Below are positions 19,492-31,118 of a stretch of 64,000 bases of DNA, piece after piece. Origin of the DNA: Allomyces macrogynus ATCC 38327 (Eukaryota; Blastocladiomycota; Blastocladiomycetes; Blastocladiales; Blastocladiaceae); contig GG745343.1 in the NCBI GenBank assembly GCA_000151295.1, positions 533,211 to 597,210 on the forward strand, read 5' to 3'. A program made the position numbers and the translations under genes. Within the stretch, counting starts at the first letter, position 1; each line of letters starts with the position of its first letter. The notes under the pieces were generated by a model. It searched no databases, was not told the DNA's origin, and saw only the letters and a program-made list of their open reading frames with translations.

Positions 19492-22400
19492 TCACTCAGA
19501 CGGCGACCGCGTCGCCGCGCGGTCACCCGGATGCCCGTCGACCGCTGCCGGCCCCAGCAACAAATCCAGGTCGAGCCCAAGCGCCGTCAATGCATGCTCG
19601 TGGTGCGGCGCCCCGTCCAGATCCAGCGGCGGCGGCGCGCCAAACTGATCCGCGCGCGCACCATTCCGTACCGCATCCGACCGCTTCCGCTGGCGCACCC
19701 CGAGCGACCCCTTGCGCGTGCGCGGCGCGAGCATCCCCGGCCGTGCCGTCGCCGCCGTAATCGACGGTCTCCGTGCAGTCAAGTCAGCGACCGGCACGCT
19801 CCCGGGGGACTTGAGCGGCGCGAACACCGGCGAGTGTGCGCCGAGCGTGAGCGACAGCGCCGCATGGCCCTTGAGCGCGCGCACGGCCGTCGGCGGCGTC
19901 GGCGCGTGGGAAGGTCCGGCAAACCCGTACGCGGCAAACGCCGCCTGGGTCGCCGACAGTCGCCGTCCGCGGCGGTAGGCGTCGACGGGCACCTTGTCGA
20001 ACCGCGTGATCAGTTTCCAGTGCCGCCGCTCGGCGTCCGACTCGCTCGACTCGTCGTCCGAGTTGTCGGACCCGTCGTCGTCCTCGGACGTGTCGGACGA
20101 TGACATGTTGAAGAGCTCCGTGTCAAAGACTTGGTCGAGTGCGAGCACGGCCGGGTCCGACGGTGGGGAGGCCGCGAGGGAGCCGAGCGACGGGAGGGGC
20201 CCGGGACCGACCACATCCATGGCCTCGAGGGCTTCTTGCGAGTCGGCGGGCACGGGTGCGACCGGTGGCGCGGCGACTGACGACTCGGGTTTTTGGAACG
20301 TGAACGGCGACGTGGCCAGGAACGTGGCGAGCTGCGTGAGCCCCTGCTGGTGGTGGTGATGGTGATGGTGGTTCCCCGCGCCATTGGCCAGCGCCGACGT
20401 GCGGCGCGGGCGCTTTGCGGGCCGTGTGTGGCCCGTCAGCGCGCTCGCGCCCAGCGTCGGCAAGTTGGACGAGCTTGCTGCCGCGAGGTCGCTTTTGGGC
20501 AAGACTCCCGACGGCGGTTCGGTCAGCTCGAGGTGCGGAGGCAGCATCTCGTCACGTAGTCGCTTGCTCGGCGGGGCCAGAATCCCAAACCCAAGATCCT
20601 TGAGACTGATCTTGCGGTTTCTCGAAGGCCCGCTGTAGTGCGACGAGCTCGCGCGCATCGACGGCATGTGTGGGTGGTCTAGTCGCAAAACGAAATGAGG
20701 AGGTGAGAAGGAGCTCACCACGAACGCGAGATAAATCAGCAACGACCGACATACCCTTGTACACGATCGGCGACGATGCCACGACGCTCTGCACAAAACT
20801 CGGGTATGACCCGCCGCTCAAGTCATCGAGCACCATCGGGTCCGGCGGCACAGCGGTCGTGATCACGGTCCCGACCGTGCGGCTACTGGGCGGCGATCCA
20901 TTCGGCGGGCTTGGCGACATGCGCGTCACTTCAAACAGGTAGACGTCCTCGTTATCGTCCTGTTCATCGTCATCCGACGACGACCACGGCGCCGTGGCCA
21001 GTGACGGTGCTGGTGCCTGTGCTGCGGCCACTGGAGCCGTGCAGACCGCCGGCGAACTCGGCGCGTCACCGTCGGTCGACGACTCGTAGGCAGTGTACAG
21101 GATATCCGACCCGGGCGGGTGCACCAGGTCTACGTCCATGGCTTCGAGCTCCACCTTAACCTCGACATTGATGCGCGGTGCGTCGCTATCGCTATCGGAA
21201 TCGTCGCTCCCACTACTCGCCTCATCGTCGCCGTGCGCCGCATCCCGGTCACGGTCGCGCGCAAGCTTGGACCGTGCCCCATTCGTAACACCGAGCATCG
21301 GCCCCACCACTGGCGACCGGCCGCGCTTGCGGTCCGCATCGCCCCGTACTTCCCCCTCCTCGACATCCGACGACGCCGAGTTCACATTCACGTCCACATC
21401 CATGTCCTCGTCGGACGAGAACGCCGGCTCGGGCGGGGCGCGGTGCTTGCCCTTCCCCTTCCCCCTTCCGTACGTGACGGGCGGCAACCGCGGTGGCGGC
21501 GCCCAATCCACGACAATTTCCTCGTCCTCGTCATCCTCGTCCTCTTCATAGTCCTCGTCCATATTCGCAACCGCCTTGCGGCGTCTGCGCACGGCCGGCG
21601 GCAGTGCGGCACGCGCCAGTGGCCCGAGCGACGCCATCGCCAGCTTCTTTCGTGCGACCGGCGCGGCTGCCGGAGGCGCCGCCGAGGGCGGTGTCAGTGT
21701 CGGCCGTGACGGCGGTGACGGCGACCGTGGCCGGCCCGCAAACAAATGATGCAAGTCGGTCGGCGAGTCCATGCCCGTCACGTCCACCAGCTCGTTCCCG
21801 GACGAAGCCGATCGCGACGACCATTTCCGCGACCGCGGCGCCGACGGTTTCCGACTCCGTTTCGGGCCGACGACCGGCGCCGGTGGTGGGGGAGGGCGCA
21901 CAACGAGCGGCACGATCTGCGGCCGTTGCCGTGCAACAGACGGTGGTTTCGCGACTTTCCCAACGGCCGTCGTGATCAGCGGCGCGTCAAGCCGCGCGGG
22001 CGGCACGGGACGTGCCGCGGCCTTTTTCTTGGGCGCGGGTGCGGGCGCGGGTGCGGGTGCGGGTGGCGGGATCGACGCCACCGTCGAGAGCGACGTGATC
22101 GATGACGAAGGGGTGGGTGCCGGCGGCTTGTGGTTGCGCGCGACGAAGGGGTTCCGGCGCGGGTCGCGGCGGGTCGACGGGCTTGGGCGACGCCGGTTTC
22201 GGCGGAGCCGGGGCGTTGCACGTGCACTCCGAGTCGCACACCGGGCACAGGTCGTCGATGTTCACGTCCTCGTCCTCGTCGTCGTCGTCGACCATCATCC
22301 TTGACGCGGCAGAGCTGGGCGCGACCACGGCCGCTGCTAAAGGGGGGCTCGGCGTGGGCGCCGGCGTCGGGTTGGCGGCGGGCGGCGGAGGCCGCACAGC

Positions 22401-24892
22401 CGGCGGCCTGGCTGGTGCACGAGTCGTCGAAGCCCGGGCGGGTGGGGCACGCGCACGTGCAATGGGCGCGGGCGGCTTTGCAGGCAGAGCGCGCGCCTGC
22501 ACCACTCCCGACGGCGGCCGGACCGTTATTGACTTCGGCGCCGGCCGTGGGGCAGGAGCGCGCACGACCGACCCAGCAGCGACTGAGACACCGAACCCTG
22601 GTTTCGCGAGTGGCGGTCGGCCGCGCGCTGTGCCCGGGTTGAGTGCGCTCGGCGGCCGCGAATTGGAGGACGAGGGTGGCCGTAATATCGGCGGCGGACT
22701 TGGCCTTCGTGCGCCGGGGCCCAGGCGCGAGGTAGGGCGGGAACCGGGGCGAGCCATGGGCGAGTTGGATCGCGACCCGGCGGGACTGCTCATTGGCGAG
22801 TTGGACCGGGTACTCGGGAGCGATGAGAGTGCCGGGCTGGGCGCGCGAGGTGCTGGCGAGTTGGAGCGGGAGCCTGGAGCGGCACGGGCAATGGGCGAGC
22901 TGGACCGCGATCCAAGTGCCGCTACAGGACTCGCAGCCCGGAGCATTGGCGACGTGGATGGGGACCCGACCGACAGCAACGGGCTCGACGACCGCGCCAT
23001 GGGCGATTCAGACCGGCGCGAAGATATCGGGCTCGACGACCGCACGGACAGAGTCTCGACGTCGCCCGCGACGGGTACGAGCGGTGGTGGCTTTGTCACG
23101 CGCGGCATTAATTCGTGCCGCATCAGCGACCCGAGCGACCGCGGCTTGCCGGGAGCAACACCGCCAACGTCTTCGTCGTCGCTATCGCCCGAGGAGGAAG
23201 ACGATGAGGCCGACGACCGGCGTGGCGCCGGTGATGGCGGTGCCATACTGCTGCGCGGAGCCTTGGTCGCGATCCGGCGTCGCGGTGCGGCCGTTACGGC
23301 CGTAGTCATGGGTTTGGTTGCGGTCAAGGGCGAGGCGACCAAAGGCGGTCGTGGCGGAACCCCGTTGCTGTCGTCGCCGTCAAAGTCCACGTCCATGTCG
23401 TCGTCATCGTCGTCTGGTATCGTCGGCGCGGGAAGCGCTATTGCTGGTGTCGGTTTCGCTGCGGCAGTTGTGGGTTTGCGCGGCACCGTGACCCGCGACC
23501 GTTTCGGATTCGCTGCCAGAGAAGCATCAGCCGCGGGTTTCGCGGTACTCGTCCTCCGACCGCGCGCAGATCCCGCCGACTTGGTCTGTTTGCGGCCGCC
23601 ACGCGCCGCCGTCGGCGGTGGATGGGTGACAGCGGGCGCCGATATGTCCGCGGGCGGTGCGGGTGCAGACGCGGGCGGCGGACTCGGTGGTGGCGGTGGC
23701 GTCGAGAGCATCGGGTCCCAGGGCGCGTCCGAGAGCATTGGGTGCAGCGACGAGATCATCGGGTCCAAGGGTTCGGTGGGGAGCATCGGGTCCGACGCGA
23801 TCATGGGGTCGTCGATGATTTCGACCGCGGGCGACGGCGCCGAGGGCGTGGCTTCCACGGGCGCGGGTGCTGGAGCAAGAGCTGGGGTCACTCGTTTTCG
23901 GCGACCGGGGCCGGGTTTCTTGGGTCCAGCCGCCGCGGACACGGACGCCGGGGCATGATCAGCGGCAGCAGTGGCAGTGGCAGCTTTTGGCGGGCGTCCG
24001 CGCGGCCGCCCGCGCTTGGGCGCTTCCGTCTCGGCGACGGCCGGTGTTGCCGCCTTGGCCTTTCGTTTCCTGCGCGCGTCGCGCGACGAGTCGGACGAGG
24101 ACCCCGACGAATCCGAGTCGCTGCTGCTGTCGGACGACGAGAGCATCGGCGGTGGTGGGCGACTTGCTAGGAACGCAAACGGCGAGAAATGGTCCTCGTC
24201 GTCATCGTCGTCGTCGTCGTTATCGTCATCGTCCTCCTCCTCGGAACTCGGCATGTCGCGCGTAAGCATGTGCTGGAAGAGATGGTGCTTGGACGCGATT
24301 TTGCCGCCGGTCGTGGGCGGTGGCGGGCGGCCCTTGGCCGCGACGGCGCCCGACGCCGGTGGTGCTGCCACGCGCGGGGCCTTGCTCGCGTAATGTATGC
24401 CCTTACTCGCAAAAGAGCCCGTCGAGGTGGATGCGCTCGCGGCCAGCCCCTTGCGGCCAATCGCGCCGAGTTTGCCGCCGTACGCGAGCGCAGGTCGTGG
24501 TGGCGCGTCGAGATCCGACGCCGAGTCGTCGTCGTTCATGGACGACATGGAAGAGGTGCGCGACCGTGCCGGTGCGGGAGGTACGGGGCTGGCCGTGCCC
24601 GAGTTGGCCCTGCGTGGGCCGGCCGTCTGGCCAGTGTGCTCGGCACAGGGCGCGCAGAGGTACGACGAGTAGAGCGCAGCGTCGGCGCGCGCGACGCCGA
24701 TGCAGCGGCCGTGGAACCATTCTAGATGGCCAAGTGGTGGTCGTCAGCGCCGAGGGTCGGGGCGGGGGCGTGATCATGGTCGCGATAAGTACGTTTGCAG
24801 CCGTCGCACGCCATCATGAGCTCGGAGCCGTCGTAGGGCTGGCGGCAGAAGCAGTAGGCACCCGCGCGGCCCGGAGCATTGAGGTCGGCCAT
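19492..24892 (-). CDS. Very large PHD-finger nuclear protein, mostly disordered
   Basis: Exons 24793..24892, 24721 down to about 22.1 kb, then in a shifted frame to 20755, and 19492..20678; roughly 1700 residues. A complete C4HC3 PHD finger is rebuilt across intron 1 (71 bp): YCFCRQPYDGSELMMACDGC, then QWFHGRCIGV, then YLCAPCAEH, about residues 14-65; PHD fingers read histone H3 tails. The rest is low complexity: acidic runs, AT-hook-like RGRPRGRPPK, repeated DPM motifs at about 332-372, Ser-Pro repeats at about 587-690, and a second Cys cluster (LCPVCDSECTCN) near 858. The last exon has NRKISLKDLGFGIL and a WKLITRFDKVPVDAYRRGRR segment loosely reminiscent of the Ifh1/Crf1 region (weak). The frame changes by one near 22.05-22.25 kb in a GCGGGT repeat area; no good intron fits, so an indel is possible. 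Confidence 0.72.
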
Positions 24893-25523
24893 TTCGGGTG
24901 GGGTAAATTGCAGCGGGAATGTATGGAAGGTCGGCGAGGAGGTTGGTTGGTTGCTTCGCTGTCGTGCCGACAGGGGATCACGTTGGAGCCTGTAAGGTGC
25001 GCGGTATGCCCGTGGTGGCGCGCAGATCGTCGAGCAGCTTGGTGCAGGTGCGTCAGCGGCGCGGGCAGTGTTCAGCGTCGCCGTCGTCGACGCCGTCGTC
25101 GCTGTTCTCGTCGAAGGCCGTGGCGGTGGTGCGTGGTGCGGCAAAGGTGGAGCCGCTCGTCAAGGGGAAGAAACGAGAGAAACGACCGTTGATCAGGGAA
25201 ATGTCCCCCAGCCCGTCATGTGCATCAAACCACGTTGGCGACAGGTCTGGCAGACCCATCCCGGGCAATGGATTTGCACGTGCTGGGAGACACTTGTCCA
25301 CGTCAGTGGCAACCCCACCACCACGTCAGTTGCCCTTCGAACCACGTCACTTCGCCTGGTACATCGACTTGTCCAACCAACTTCGCCCGCCAAAAATGAT
25401 CTGCACCACCATCTGGAATGATATGAAAAGACCGTCGCGTCGCCCATCTCCGTGATCTCCAAGATAGACAGCTGGAACTGGACCCCTCTCACACGCTCGC
25501 TTGCCCGACCTGATCCCATCAAG
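24893..25523. other. Divergent promoter region, PHD protein / DDI1 copy A
   Basis: 630 bp between two divergent starts. Open frames across it are extensions of the flanking genes' leaders. No element identified. Confidence 0.5.
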
Positions 25524-26822
25524 ATGTCGCTCCACCTTGAATCGTCGAGCAGCTCCGCCCTGGCCAACCCGTTCAAGATCCTCCTCGTCAACAATGCCGA
25601 AAGCATCCACGAAATCGAGGTCACCGCTCGCACCACCGTTGCCGAGCTGGCCGCGCGCGCCATCGCCCTGTTTGCGCCCTCTGAATCCAACGCCAGTGCG
25701 CTTTTGGGCCACAACTCCAAGCTGCTCACCAACCCGGCCGCGACCCTGGAATCCATAGGGGTGCATCTGAACGACATGCTTTCTGTTTCAATTCAGGCCG
25801 CGGCTGCACCACCCGAGCCCACTGCTACACCGCCCACCCCAGTTGTTGCTGCACCATCTGCGTCCGTTGATGCTCATCAGGTCAAGAACCCGTCCGGGTT
25901 CGTTATGGCACTGCGGGATGAACAGTCTCGCATCCACTGGTGCGTTCTAGGTGGTCGTACTTGAGCCTTGCCACGCTTCCACGATGCCAACCAAAATGGT
26001 GCACGCACGCGCGCACACGCCCTATTTATTCCTCGCCCATCGCCCTGTAGCCAACTGGCCATTGCCGAGAACCTCCGTCGTGCCCAGGAGCAGACGCCAG
26101 AGGTTTTTCGTCTTGTCGAGATGCTCTGTGTGCGCGGCAAAGTGAACGGGGTGCCAGTAGCCGTGTTTGTCGACTCTGGCGCGCAAGTCACGATTGTGTC
26201 GCGGCGATTTGCTGACCGGTGCCGCATTGGGCATCTCATTAATTCCGAGCACGCGGCGACTGTCATGGGCGTTGGCACGACAAGCAGTCTTGGACGCATC
26301 CATATGGCAAGGCTGCAACTCGGCGACGGTCTAATCCTCCCACCCTGCTCGTTCTTGGTTATGGACGACCCACCTCACGACTTGATCCTTGGGCTCGACC
26401 TTTTGTCGCTGCACCAGGCATGCATTGACCTCAGGGCGCGGGTGCTGCGCATCGGCGATGTCGAGATCCCATTCTTGCGAGGTGATGAGCTGCCGGAGTC
26501 CATGCGTGCGGCTGACACGCCGCCGGTCGTGTCGCCGTCGTCGTCGTCATCGTCGTCGTCGTTGTCGTCGTCGTCGTCGTCTGGGACTGCCTCGCCAGCA
26601 GCTGCACAAGCATCCGCACCGACTCGACTGGCCCAAGAGACCCGCGTCTTGCCGCCGCTGGCGCCCGTGGCGCCCACGGCCCCGCTCCGCATCAGCGCGT
26701 CCGAGGAGGCGATCCAGAAGCTCGTGGACATTGGCGCGTCGCGCGACAACGCGATTCTGTTCCTAAGGCATGCGCATGGCGACGTCGAGTTGGCCGCAGC
26801 TTTGCTATTTTCAACCGTTTGA
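25524..26822 (+). CDS. DDI1: Ddi1 ubiquitin-receptor aspartic protease, copy A (intact)
   Basis: Exons 25524..25939 and 26051..26822 (111-bp phase-2 intron), 395 residues. Ddi1 shuttles ubiquitylated proteins to the proteasome and cleaves highly ubiquitylated substrates. Order: an N-terminal ubiquitin-like domain (about 15-92); a linker; a retropepsin-like protease domain with the active site FVDSGAQVTI near 185, then GVGTTSSLGRIH and the second conserved core DLILGLDLLSLHQACIDL; and a C-terminal UBA (EEAIQKLVDIG...GDVELAAALLF). A (TCG)n tract at about 26531-26582 encodes a poly-Ser linker before the UBA. The retropepsin fold is a normal host Ddi1 domain, not a retroelement. Copy B follows 680 bp downstream in the same direction with its intron at the same place and phase. 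Confidence 0.93.
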
Positions 26823-27502
26823 CTTGCCCTTTGCAACGTTGAAATTTGTCACGGATTGCATTGATTTTCTTTTTTCTTTTTTCTTTTTGGTTCGGGTCGA
26901 AGTTCTGTCGAATGTGGCTACGAGCCTGATTGCCGACTTGATCCCAAACAGCTGAACATCGAGGCCAGACCCAAAAAAATACGAATACATCTCGCGCTTC
27001 ATTTCGCCCTGGCTGCATAATTATCCAAGGTGAACGCTCTCCACCCATTGTTGGCTCCATTTTGCTCGCTGTGACCAGCGCAACTCGCGTGCGGATGGAT
27101 GCTACTTGCCTGTGGCGTGCGTCCCACTGTCAGACTTGGGCTTACCGTGGCCGCATCACAAACGCCTAACCCATCGTAAGGAGCCCATACCATGGGCACG
27201 ACACAAAACAGGTGTTCGCGAGCATCTGAAGGGAGGGCAGAGCGGTCGACGATATAGTTACTGATACTTGTTGCTCCTCCACCGAAGTACATGTGTTGGA
27301 AGACTAGTTTACGTCAACGACTTGCCACACGACGTGTCGACACTCGACAGGTCAGGTCAGTCGTCCATCCGCTGCTCCTCCCCACGCATTATCACGTCTC
27401 GTCCCCGTGTTAGAATCGCCTGCCCGCCCACCTGCCTGCACGAGCCGACTCGCCCTTGATCGCCCCGACCCGCTGCCCACTGCTCACCCAAGCACCACCA
27501 CC
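26823..27502. other. Spacer between the two DDI1 copies
   Basis: AT-richer sequence with pyrimidine-rich stretches (about 26868-26892). No gene seen; it presumably holds the 3' end of copy A and the promoter of copy B. Confidence 0.5.
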
Positions 27503-28723
27503 ATGCGCATCTCGCTCGCCAACATTGCCGGCGACATCAGGACGATCGAGGTGCCCGCGAGCACGACGATTGCCGAGCTCTCTGCACGCGCCGCCGCGCT
27601 GTTTGCGCCGCAAGCGCTCGTGAACGTGTGGCTGGCGCTCAACGGCACGCCGCTCGCTGACCAGGCCGCAACGCTACAGACAGCGGGCGTGCATCAAGAC
27701 GACATGCTGTTTGTTCAGATCGAGGCCGCGGGGGCACCGCCCGCGCCCGTGCAACCGGCGGCCATGAGCGCGCAGGCCGCTGGCGCGAACCCCGCGATCC
27801 CGCCCGGGTTCGTCGAGGCGATGCAGGGCAGGTTGGCGGGGATGCACCGGTACGTGTCTGGAACGCGCGGTTCGCACGACTGCCGCGGTTGGATGTACGT
27901 GAGGCTGACTGACGCTATACGTGCGGCACGCGTTCTTTTCTCTGGTCTATAGGCAGCAAGCGATTGAAGAGAACCTGAGACTCGCTATGGAGCACACACC
28001 CGAAGCCTTCGGCCGCGCCGTGATGCTCTACGTGCGCGGCGAAGTGAACAACGTGCCGGTGACCCCGTTTGTCGACTCGGGCGCGCAAGTCACGATCATG
28101 TCGCGGTCGCTCGCCGTGAAGTGTGGTCTCGAGCCGCTCATCGACACGCGTTTCGCGGGCGTGGCCGTGGGTGTCGGCACCGCGAAAATTCTCGGCCGGA
28201 TCCACGCGGCGCAACTGCGACTCGGCGATAACCTGTTCCTGATGTGCTCGTTCACGGTGATTGACGACACGCCTGCCGAAGGCGCGCCCAAGGGCACGCA
28301 GCAGCGGCACTCGGTGGATCTCCTATCGGACTCGACATGCTCATGCGGCACCGCGCGTGCATCGACCTCGAGGCGCACGCGCTGCGCATCCAGGATATCA
28401 ACATCCCGTTTTTGCCGGAACACGAGTTGCCGGCGTCGGCGCGCGGGCTCAATGCGCCGAGCGAGGAGGAGCCGGCCGCGTCGTCGTCGGGAACGGCGGC
28501 AGCATCGCCAGCACCGGCACCGACACCCGCCGCGCCCGCTCCGCCTGCGGCTGTCCCGCCGCCGCAGGCTGCAAGGTCGTCTCCGGCACCACCGCCCGTG
28601 AACGTGTCGGAGGAGGCCATTCAGCAGCTCGAGGCGCTTGGCGCGACACGCGATATGGCGCGGCAGTTGCTGACTCACGCGCGTGGGGACGTGGAGTTGG
28701 CCGCGGCGTTGCTGTTCCAGTAA
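27503..28723 (+). CDS. DDI1: Ddi1 copy B, frameshifted in the protease domain as sequenced
   Basis: Exon 1 27503..27849, 103-bp phase-2 intron, exon 2 from 27953. It has a ubiquitin-like domain starting MRISLANIAG, the protease active site FVDSGAQVTIMS and the GVGTAKILGRIH strand, all in one frame up to about 28322. The conserved core GLDMLMRHRACIDL and an intact UBA (EEAIQQLEALG...GDVELAAALLF) lie in a second frame from about 28325 to 28723. One base appears to be missing at about 28319-28324 relative to the family reading D-L-L-x-G-L-D. Just before it is an extra stretch of about 14 codons absent from copy A. No GT donor of the right phase allows an intron to explain this. It is either a recent pseudogene or a sequencing indel; strong conservation on both sides favours a very recent change or an error. 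Confidence 0.85.
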
Positions 28724-29128
28724 CGCGTCGTAAGACATGCGGTTTTGGAAACGGTCGTTGGTTTGGATAGAGCTGTGCCTGATCGGTGATGAACACCTTA
28801 CGGATCGCATGTTTTCTCAGAGAGCGATATTGTGGAATTGCAAATCATTCACATCGGTGCGGTGCGCCAGTGCGCAGTGTGCTCTTGCCTTGCAGCACAA
28901 CACCTCCGAAACCAGGCCGTCACAGATACGTGCAAGCTGCACGGCCCGCACTCGTCCAAGCTGACATTCTCACACGCTGCCTGTCTGTCGCGGTCAGCAC
29001 CATTTTGCACCCGACACACGCAAGACAGGCAAGAACCACATGATATATTTGTTCGAGCTTGTTGACAGCGCCAAATTCCAAGACTGTCCACCCATCCTGC
29101 ATGACCGCGGGGGTGCGCTCCAGGTCCA
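28724..29128. other. Convergent intergenic region
   Basis: Between the 3' ends of DDI1 copy B and the glutathionyl-hydroquinone reductase gene. AT-richer than coding sequence; no feature recognised. Confidence 0.5.
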
Positions 29129-30673
29129 CTATGCCTTGCCTGCCGCGACCATGTCGGCGTAGATCTTCTCAAAGTCGGGGCCCGTTGTCTGCAATCCGAA
29201 CTCAGCGGTCAGAATCGAACCCAAGCGACCGCACGATCGCGGAAAACCCGAAAACGTACCACGGGCACGACGCCAAACGGGTTGATGTGCTTGTGGCTCA
29301 AGTAGTAGTGCTTCTTGATATGCTCGAGGTTGAACGTGTCCTTGACGCCCGGCATCATGTGCAGCCGCGCGGCCCACTCGATGATGCGCGGGTACTGCCA
29401 CTGCACGCTCTTGACGCACTTGAAATGGTACGTGTAAACCGGGTCGAACCGCACGATCGTCGTATACAGCCGAATATCGGCCTCGGTCAGCGTCTCGCCG
29501 AGTAGCCAGGGTCCCTTGGTCGAGGCCAGGTGCGCGTCGAGCTTGTCGAGCCCGGCGTGCACGTCGGCGACGGCACGCTCGTAAGCGTCCTGCGCGGTCG
29601 CGAACCCGGCACGGTAGACACCGTTGTTGAGCATCGGGTAGATCCAGTCGTTAAGCGCGTCGATTGGCGCACGCAGGTCGGCCGGGTAGTAGGTCGTGCC
29701 GGGCCGCGTGGAGAAGGCGTCGAACGCCGTGTTGAAGATGCGAATGATCTCGGACGACTCGTTGTTCACGATCGTGTGCGTCTTCTTGTCCCAGAGCACG
29801 GGCACCGTAAAGCGGCCTACCGACAAACAGGCAGGTGGAGAGTGAGCTTCACCTGCGCGAGGATTCGCGCATGCGCGATGCGCAAAGAAACGCACCCTCG
29901 TAGTCGGGGTTGGCCTTGAAGTAGAGCTCGCGCAGGTACTTGGCGCCGTAGAGATGGTCGTGCGTCGCGCCCGGGCATGACGTGTCGTTCTCATTGTCGA
30001 GGAAGTGCCAGCCGTTCGTGCCCATGTGGTAGTGCACGACCGACACGGAAATGACCGACTCGAGCCCCTTGAGTGCGCGCGCAATCAGCGTGCGGTGCGC
30101 CCACGGACACTATGATCAGGGAGCAATCACTCGCGTCAGCTTGTCGTGCTCGTAGCGCAGTCAGCCCAACAGCAGCCAAGACGCACCGCGAGCGAGACGT
30201 AGAGGTGGTATCGCCCCGCCTCGGCCGGGAACAGCGCGTTCGGGTCGGCCTCGACGACGTTGCGGAACGACGAGACTTGGCGCCGGAACTCGCCATCCTT
30301 GGAGTCCCTGCAGGTTGGTTCAACACATCTGCCATGAGGATCACGGCCTGGACACGCGCACTGGGTGTGTGTTTCGCTACCATTGCAGGATCTTGGGCCG
30401 GTCGTCAGCAGCGGGCTGATGCTGGTTCTGGTTCGTGCTGGTCATGGTGGCGGAGCTCGTGCTGGCGAAACGCTGCTGCTGATGGTTGAGCAGCTTCGAG
30501 GCAGGGACGCTGGTATTTGAAGAGAGCGTTCGATGGTGCGTTGTGCTGAGAAGACGCGTTTGGCGGCAGATCAGCGCTGGAGCTGCGGGGGTGGCGAGCA
30601 GACGGGCCGCCGCGTTGACCAGCTTGCCGCTGGTAAATTTGTCAGCACTGGTTCTGGCAAACGAGCGGAACAT
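29129..30673 (-). CDS. ECM4: Glutathionyl-hydroquinone reductase (Ecm4/Gto, Xi-class GST)
   Basis: Five exons (30381..30673, 30187..30307, 29896..30109, 29260..29816, 29129..29188; introns 71-79 bp) give 414 residues. The enzyme reduces glutathionyl-hydroquinones using glutathione. The catalytic motif CPWAHR follows intron 2, with Cys at about residue 139. Other family features are GWHFLD, YLRELYFKANPDYEGRFTVPVLWD rebuilt across intron 3, NNESSEIIRIFN, and the C-terminal domain with GPWLLGETLTEADIRLYTTIVRFDPVY and HINPFGVVPV. The first about 70 residues are Arg/Ser/Ala/Thr-rich with few acids, suggesting a mitochondrial presequence; a second start, MTSTNQ, at about residue 76 could give a cytosolic form. 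Start at 30673 is the first ATG in frame. It is divergent from HSP104 and shares its upstream TTC array. Confidence 0.93.
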
Positions 30674-30858
30674 GACGGCGGAACACACGTTTGGTGGTCG
30701 CGCACGGCGCACGTCTGGTGGAGGGGTTGGCGAGCTCTGAGCTGGCGAGCCAAGCGAGCGGAAGCTAGGTTAGGTTTGAGCATGCGCGTTCGACGTGGCA
30801 AGGCTTGAGCACTCACTGACGCAGAGGCATGCCACCTCCATCGGCTCGCGCGCCTGTG

Positions 30859-30901
30859 TTCGTTGGCATTCCCGCTTGTTCGCTGTCGTTCTCACCTTTT
30901 C
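30859..30901. promoter_or_regulatory. Candidate step-type heat-shock element, five TTC units
   Basis: TTC triplets begin at 30859, 30869, 30879, 30889 and 30899, an exact 10-bp period. Step-type heat-shock elements (nTTCn units separated by 5 bp) bind Hsf1 in yeast. The array sits in the divergent region between the reductase start (30673) and the HSP104 start (31218), 186 and 317 bp away at the nearest, so it could drive both. Confidence 0.7.
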
Positions 30902-31112
30902 CACGAACGTTGCGGGCGGCGGTCGAGCAACGACGACCGAAGCGCGACGGCCGCCATCAGCGCGTGCATCACGACCCGCATGTTGCCCGGCACCACGCCG
31001 CGCTCGACAAGTCCACGCCAGTCGGCACTGCTCGCACTCACTGGTTCCCGGCGCGTCTCACGACCACGCACCGTACTCACTCCAGCGCGTTCTTTCCGGT
31101 GCCTTTGTCGAG

Positions 31113-31118
31113 TATAAA
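31113..31118 (+). promoter_or_regulatory. TATA box of HSP104
   Basis: TATAAA (within AGTATAAAGC) lies 105 bp upstream of the HSP104 ATG and downstream of the TTC array, at a position expected for a stress-inducible TATA promoter. Confidence 0.6.

Noticed and set aside
22102..23958. 618-codon plus-strand frame opposite the PHD gene
   Set aside because: Gly/Ala/Arg-rich mirror of Ser/Pro-rich coding sequence, without motifs; the sense frame is continuous with the PHD finger.
26150..26460. Retroviral-type aspartic protease motif (DSGA) as a sign of a retroelement
   Set aside because: It sits between ubiquitin-like and UBA domains in both copies, which is the normal host Ddi1 architecture. No reverse transcriptase, integrase or LTR is present.
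28257..28305. An intron to explain the frame change in DDI1 copy B
   Set aside because: The GT donors close to the break have the wrong phase for the available AG acceptors, and the only right-phase donor (about 28171) would delete a conserved protease strand.
29200..29225. GGGTTCGATTCT-like sequence on the minus strand suggesting a tRNA T-arm
   Set aside because: It lies in a 70-bp intron of the quinone reductase gene, and no matching acceptor, D or anticodon stems can be drawn around it.
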